Shown here: positions 60,139-64,000 of the stretch, piece by piece | Layout of the letters: each line of letters begins with the position of its first letter | Position numbering within the stretch: position 1 is the stretch's first letter | Origin: SPJN01 sp965229935 | GTDB lineage: Bacteria > Pseudomonadota > Alphaproteobacteria > SPJN01 | Direction of reading: 5' to 3' | Assembly: GCA_965229935.1 (NCBI GenBank) | Contig: CBDDKB010000002.1 | Coordinates: forward strand, 2,542,001-2,606,000 | DNA: 64,000 bases | Notes under the pieces: generated by a model | What the model was told of the DNA's origin: nothing | What the model saw: only the letters and a program-made list of their open reading frames with translations | Database searches by the model: none | Program-made: the position numbers and the translations under genes

Positions 60139-61536
60139 ATGGCAAAACAAACAAAGGCAGAAGCGGCCCGCGCCGCCTATCAGCAGGCAATGGCGTTGCG
60201 GTCCCGTGATCGGGGAACAGCCATTCACAAGCTTGTCAGCGCGATTGAAAAAGCACCGCAAGAGCGGGCCTATAAGATCGCCCTGTGCGAGATGCTGATG
60301 AATGCGGGCACCAACAGGTTTGACCCCAAATTAAAACGGGCCGTGCAGTCCTGCCTGCAGACAGACGGGTTGGACCATCAGGAGCTTTGGCATTTTTGGT
60401 TGTCGCTGTTGCGGTGTGATCCGCAATTTGCGCCGGTGCAGCAGGTGCTGGCGGGGGAGCGTGTGGCGGCAAAGGACCTGCTGTCCAGCCTGAAAGCGCC
60501 ATTTTTTCTTCTCGGGCTGAAACGGCTGATCATTTTTGATTGGGCGTTTGAACAGATGGTGCGCGGCTTACTGGCGCTGCAGGGATTGCCGGGCAGGGTG
60601 CAGGATGGGCTGATGGCCTATGCGCGCAATGTTGATTATATGGTGATGGATGATGTCCCTGCGGGGGTTGAGGCCTATCTGATAGACCCGACAATTCCGA
60701 CCTTGAGCGTGCCTGAAAGTGATACGGGTCAAAAGGTGCGGGCGCAATATGAGGAACATCCCTATCCCCGTTGGCTTGACTTGCATCGTGTGACGCCGAC
60801 GGACCGTCAGCTTGCGCTCACGCACAATCATCTAATTGCTGGCTGCGGCACGGGCTATGCCACCTGCCAATTGGCGCTGCGCTATCCCAATGTCAGCTTT
60901 ACCGCGCTTGACCTTAGCTTGGCGAGCCTGAGTTACGCCAAGGGTAAGGCCGACGCCTTGGGCCTGCGCAATATCAGCTTTATGCAGGCAGATATTCTGG
61001 CGCTGGAGGGGTTAGCGGGGCCGTTCGACCATATTGATTGTTCGGGCGTGCTGCATCATATGGCGGACCCGGTTGCGGGATGGGGGGCGCTTAAAGAAAA
61101 GCTTGCGCCGGGCGGGCGCATGCATATCGGCCTTTATAGCGAATTGGGCCGGGCCGATATTGTGGCGGCCCGCGCGTTGATCGCGGAACAAGAATTTCCT
61201 GCCACCCATCAGGGGATCGTTGCCGCGCGGCAGGCAATCGCTGACCTGCCATCTGATCATCCGGCAAAGCCTGTGTTGCGGCGGCAGGATTTTTACAGCA
61301 CCGCAAGTTGCAGGGACCTATTGTTTCATGTTCAGGAACACCGCTTCACCATCCCGATGATCAGCGATGCGCTTGATCAATTGGGGTTGAAATTTGATGG
61401 CTTCTCACAGCTTGACCCTGACCTTGCCAGTCACGCACCTGCCAACAGGCTTGACCTCGCCGCATGGCAAGGGGTTGAGGAAGCCCACCCCACAGGCTTC
61501 CGCGCCATGTATCATTTCTATTGTTCTGCGGCCTAG
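60139..61536 (+). CDS. SAM-dependent methyltransferase with helical N-terminal region
   Basis: 465 residues from the ATG at 60139. The frame open to 60085 is an extension. The first 200 residues are helical and TPR-like. A class I methyltransferase domain follows: GCGTGYATCQLALRYP (motif I), TALDLSLASLSYAKGKA (II), ADILALEGLAGPFDHIDCSGVLHHMADP in parts (IV) and LAPGGRMHIGLYS. Similar tetratricopeptide-MT fusions are common in alphaproteobacteria. The substrate is unknown. Convergent with the Sel1 gene at 61544 with only 7 bp between stops. Confidence 0.9.
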   Translation: MAKQTKAEAARAAYQQAMALRSRDRGTAIHKLVSAIEKAPQERAYKIALCEMLMNAGTNRFDPKLKRAVQSCLQTDGLDHQELWHFWLSLLRCDPQFAPVQQVLAGERVAAKDLLSSLKAPFFLLGLKRLIIFDWAFEQMVRGLLALQGLPGRVQDGLMAYARNVDYMVMDDVPAGVEAYLIDPTIPTLSVPESDTGQKVRAQYEEHPYPRWLDLHRVTPTDRQLALTHNHLIAGCGTGYATCQLALRYPNVSFTALDLSLASLSYAKGKADALGLRNISFMQADILALEGLAGPFDHIDCSGVLHHMADPVAGWGALKEKLAPGGRMHIGLYSELGRADIVAARALIAEQEFPATHQGIVAARQAIADLPSDHPAKPVLRRQDFYSTASCRDLLFHVQEHRFTIPMISDALDQLGLKFDGFSQLDPDLASHAPANRLDLAAWQGVEEAHPTGFRAMYHFYCSAA

Positions 61537-61543
61537 CGTATTG

Positions 61544-62707
61544 TCAGCAATCGTCTCCGCAGGGGCGATGAAGTTTGCTTAGTTGCGCAATCCGTTCATT
61601 GGCGAAGGTCAAATCTTCCTCCTCCGTCGCATGCTCTACAGCAAGTTGAAAGAAGTACAGCGCCTTGTCGTGATCAAGGTCAAGCGTGTCGTCGCCTTCT
61701 TCAAAGATCAGCCCCAGAAAGATCGCGGCCTTCACATCGCCGCCGCGCTTTAGGGTTTCTTCAAAATAATGTGCTGCCTGATTAAAACTTATCGGCTCAA
61801 CATCCGTGCCATAGTAATAGGTCTTGCCCAACAAAAACGCACCTTTGGCTGTTCCTGTGGCATAGGCTTGTTCACACCAGAATTTGGCAAGATGATGATT
61901 GGGTTCAAAAATGCCGCCTTCCAAATAATAGCCGCATAATTTGTCTTGCGCTTCAGGTGCACCAAGATTGGCCGCCTGTGTGTACCAATACAAGCTGGCG
62001 ACATAATCCTGCGGCACCAAGTCACCATATTCATGCGCCAGCCCCATCCAAACCTGGGCGCTTGGGTGGCCTAATTTGGCCGCCTTTTGCGCCCATATAA
62101 TGAAGGTGTCAAAGTCTTCCCGCACCAAATAGATGTTGCCGATCATATAGGACGCATCGCCCGATGATGGTCCCGGCGTTTCCAGGGATTTTTTCAGCCA
62201 GGCCAGTGCTTGTTCGTCATCTTGCGCCGCACCTTCGCCTGAATAATAGCAGGTGCCGAGATTATATTGCGCAAAGTGAAGGCCATTTTCGGCTGCGTTT
62301 CGCCACAAGACGCAGGCCTTTTCCTTATCCATCGGCCCGCCAACACCATGATAGTAATAGGCGGCAACCCAATTTTGGGCCAGTATATCCCCGCTATCTG
62401 CTGCCTTACCGATCCAATGGCGGGCCTTTGTCAAATCCTGCTCCACACCCAGGCCTTCTGCATATAGTTCGCCAATGCGGAAATAGGCGTTGGTGTTGCC
62501 CTTGTCAGCTTGGGCAAACAAACAATCGGTGGCGGCAGACGTCCAATCTTCTTTTTCTAGTTCAGACCCGTCTGCGGTTCTGATGTGGTAGGGGTCGGAA
62601 CAATCCAGACCTTGCGTCTGATTATCAGCAAGGCTAGGGCCAAGCATGACAAGAAGCAGGCATGTGGCGATGATATTGGCTCGCCTTGTAAAGGGTAGTG
62701 CAATCAT
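61544..62707 (-). CDS. Sel1-repeat protein, secreted (second of a coupled pair)
   Basis: 387 residues from the ATG at 62707, which makes an ATGA overlap with the preceding gene. The signal peptide is ANIIATCLLLVMLGPSLA. Around seven to eight Sel1 units follow, for example GELYAEGLGVEQDLTKARHW, YYYHGVGGPMDKEKACVLWR and LAHEYGDLVPQDYVASLYWY. Sel1 solenoids act as protein-interaction scaffolds. Cys are regularly spaced. It shares sequence and repeat arrangement with the upstream gene, so the two are tandem paralogues. Confidence 0.92.
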   Translation of the reverse strand: MIALPFTRRANIIATCLLLVMLGPSLADNQTQGLDCSDPYHIRTADGSELEKEDWTSAATDCLFAQADKGNTNAYFRIGELYAEGLGVEQDLTKARHWIGKAADSGDILAQNWVAAYYYHGVGGPMDKEKACVLWRNAAENGLHFAQYNLGTCYYSGEGAAQDDEQALAWLKKSLETPGPSSGDASYMIGNIYLVREDFDTFIIWAQKAAKLGHPSAQVWMGLAHEYGDLVPQDYVASLYWYTQAANLGAPEAQDKLCGYYLEGGIFEPNHHLAKFWCEQAYATGTAKGAFLLGKTYYYGTDVEPISFNQAAHYFEETLKRGGDVKAAIFLGLIFEEGDDTLDLDHDKALYFFQLAVEHATEEEDLTFANERIAQLSKLHRPCGDDC

Positions 62708-63627
62708 GTCCCGTCCAACCATTCCCGTGCATAGGCAAGACGATCCTCGTCAGTGTCTAGCTGTATGACTTTTTGAAAAAAATATTTTGTCTTGTCGGCA
62801 TCTGGGTTGATCCCTTCCGCGCCTGTTTCATAAATCTGCCCCAACCAGAACAGGCTCCGCGGGTGTCCTTCATCTGCAGCAAGTTTTGTCCATTTCATAA
62901 AATCTTCGACAGGGCCATGTTCTTTGTAGTGCGCAGATAGATAGACATAGACTGCTGGTGTCCAATAGGGACTTTGCGCGATAGCCTGTTCGATCAGTAC
63001 CAGACCTTGTGCAGTATCTTGCGTGACACCCTGCCCTTCAAAATAGCACCGCCCTAAGGCGTAAAGCGCTATTGGATCATTTTGATCTGCTGATTGTCTG
63101 AACAGGATGGCAGCGCGTTCGGGGTCTGCCGGGCCGCCTGCGCCATGCAACAGGAATTTGGCGAGATGCGTTCGCGCCTTGGTTTCTCCCGCTGCGGCAG
63201 CCTTTTCCAGCCAGAAACGGGCCTTTGTTAAATCACGCTCAACACCTGTTCCAGCCTCGTAAACAAAAGCCATAGAGGTATAACCGTCGGGCTGGTTGGC
63301 ATCGGCTGCCAATTTGTACCAACGCAAGGCTTCGTCATAGTCGCGCGGCCCCAAAATACCGGCGGCATAAGCATCCCCAACCTGCACATAGGCCCGCACA
63401 TTGCCTTTTTCCGCTTCGCCCAACAGGCAATAGATCGACGCAGTAAGGAATGTGGCAGGATCGTCCGGCGGACCGGGGGCTACAACATTGTCCGGGTCAG
63501 TACAGTCGAATTTTTCGGCAAGGGCCTTTGCCTCGTCCGAAAATGCGGCAGCCGCGAATGCACTGCCGCCATAAAGCGTCAGCCCACCGACAGCAATAGC
63601 GATCAAAAAGCGTTTGGCCCGTCTCAT
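62704..63627 (-). CDS. Sel1-repeat protein, secreted (first of a coupled pair)
   Basis: 307 residues from the ATG at 63627, chosen because GGGGGAG lies 6 bases upstream and because it gives a clean signal peptide (RFLIAIAVGGLTLYGGSAFA). The frame open to 63720 is not supported. Sel1 units include GDAYAAGILGPRDYDEALRW, FVYEAGTGVERDLTKARFWL and GRCYFEGQGVTQDTAQGLVL. The overlapping stop/start with 61544-62707 indicates translational coupling. The pair probably works together in the periplasm. The partner is unknown. Confidence 0.92.
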   Translation of the reverse strand: MRRAKRFLIAIAVGGLTLYGGSAFAAAAFSDEAKALAEKFDCTDPDNVVAPGPPDDPATFLTASIYCLLGEAEKGNVRAYVQVGDAYAAGILGPRDYDEALRWYKLAADANQPDGYTSMAFVYEAGTGVERDLTKARFWLEKAAAAGETKARTHLAKFLLHGAGGPADPERAAILFRQSADQNDPIALYALGRCYFEGQGVTQDTAQGLVLIEQAIAQSPYWTPAVYVYLSAHYKEHGPVEDFMKWTKLAADEGHPRSLFWLGQIYETGAEGINPDADKTKYFFQKVIQLDTDEDRLAYAREWLDGT

Positions 63628-63691
63628 AACCATCTCCCCCATTAGGGGCAGGTTACGCAACTTACCAGTGTGGTCAAGTCCGTCTAAACCA

Positions 63692-64000
63692 TCAGGACCG
63701 ATAGGCTGCGCCGCCATCAACCTTGATCAATGACCCGGTCGTATAGCTTGATGCGTCTGAGGCAAGGTAAAGCGCGATGCCGATAATCTCTTCTGGTTCA
63801 CCGCCCCGTTTCATCGGAATGCGGCTGAACATGGCGTCCTTCATGTCATCTGACCAAGCGTCTGAAATATCTGTCAGGAAGGGGCCGGGCATGATGCAGT
63901 TGGCGCGCACCTTTGGCCCATAGGCGTGTGCAATCGCCTCTGTCAAATTGTTGAGTCCGGCTTTCGCGGCCCCGTAAGGGATCTCGACCGCGCTGGGGGC
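63692..64000 (-). CDS. Short-chain dehydrogenase/reductase, 5' part beyond window edge
   Basis: The C-terminal 102 or so residues of an SDR. The catalytic Tyr and Lys are seen in IPYGAAKAGL immediately inside the right edge. CIMPGPFLTDI follows, and the typical ending IALYLASDASSYTTGSLIKVDGG in parts. The cofactor-binding half lies outside the window. Members with this ending are usually 250-260 residues long and reduce or oxidise small hydroxy/keto compounds. The substrate cannot be told. Confidence 0.9.
   Translation of the reverse strand, partial: APSAVEIPYGAAKAGLNNLTEAIAHAYGPKVRANCIMPGPFLTDISDAWSDDMKDAMFSRIPMKRGGEPEEIIGIALYLASDASSYTTGSLIKVDGGAAYRS

Noticed and set aside
1..64000. tRNA, rRNA, prophage, integrase or intact insertion sequence
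   Set aside because: None was recognised on either strand. Only the possible IS21-like end at 1211-1248 hints at past transposition.

Overview
The window looks like chromosomal DNA of a Gram-negative alphaproteobacterium of free-living, probably marine or soil, habit. The GC content is moderate by eye. Evidence for this is a TonB-dependent receptor, an ArsR/LysR/TetR-type regulator set, an MsbA-like exporter, a rickettsial-type 17-kDa glycine-zipper lipoprotein, two bacterial P450s including a CYP153-type alkane/fatty-acid hydroxylase, and many acyl-CoA and lipid genes. The order within the Alphaproteobacteria cannot be fixed from the sequence alone. No rRNA, tRNA, CRISPR array, phage gene or intact insertion sequence was seen.

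Layout. 1-2.2 kb: aldehyde dehydrogenase (cut by the left edge) and a phytanoyl-CoA dioxygenase-like enzyme. 2.3-11.3 kb: a sugar-oxidation neighbourhood with a Gfo/Idh/MocA oxidoreductase, two TIM-barrel sugar isomerases/epimerases, a ThuA-like protein, an MFS transporter, and a three-gene operon for a GMC flavoprotein dehydrogenase with its Tat-exported subunit-3 partner and a small membrane protein. 11.5-16.4 kb: citrate-synthase-like enzyme with a divergent LysR regulator, then glmS and an FkbM methyltransferase. 16.4-20.3 kb: NnrU-like protein, CYP153-type P450, ABC exporter. 20.7-24.9 kb: thiolase, CaiB/BaiF CoA-transferase and acyl-CoA dehydrogenase, all on the minus strand. 25-31 kb: ArsR regulator, DEAD-box helicase, enoyl-CoA hydratase-like protein, TetR regulator, and an unrecognised protein coupled to an aminoglycoside-phosphotransferase-fold kinase. 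31-38.6 kb: glycosyltransferase, surface lipoprotein, pdxH, universal stress protein, SDR, fatty acyl-CoA ligase, MAPEG and ferric-reductase-like membrane proteins. 38.6-46.6 kb: metallo-hydrolase, sphingosine-phosphate-lyase-like PLP enzyme, Sel1 protein, PKHD dioxygenase, limonene-epoxide-hydrolase-like protein with a KAS III, and another HxD...H protein. 46.7-54.3 kb: serine hydrolase, second P450, LysR regulator divergent from doxX and a glutathionyl-hydroquinone-reductase-like GST, then the TonB receptor. 54.5-64 kb: alpha/beta hydrolase, a hypothetical protein, a steroid-5-alpha-reductase-type membrane enzyme, a formylglycine-generating enzyme coupled to a fatty-acid-desaturase-type enzyme, a methyltransferase, two coupled Sel1 proteins, and an SDR cut by the right edge.

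The genes mostly serve lipid and aliphatic-compound catabolism (hydroxylation, activation, beta-oxidation), membrane-lipid modification, and oxidation of sugars or glycosides. Intergenic space is unusually rich in structured repeats. Nine copies of a bipartite double-hairpin repeat were found, in both orientations. Three copies of a second hairpin family have stems that differ between copies but keep pairing by compensatory changes around a conserved loop. These non-coding elements, the possible 3-keto-sugar cluster at 2.3-11.3 kb, and the coupled FGE/desaturase pair are the parts most worth a second look.
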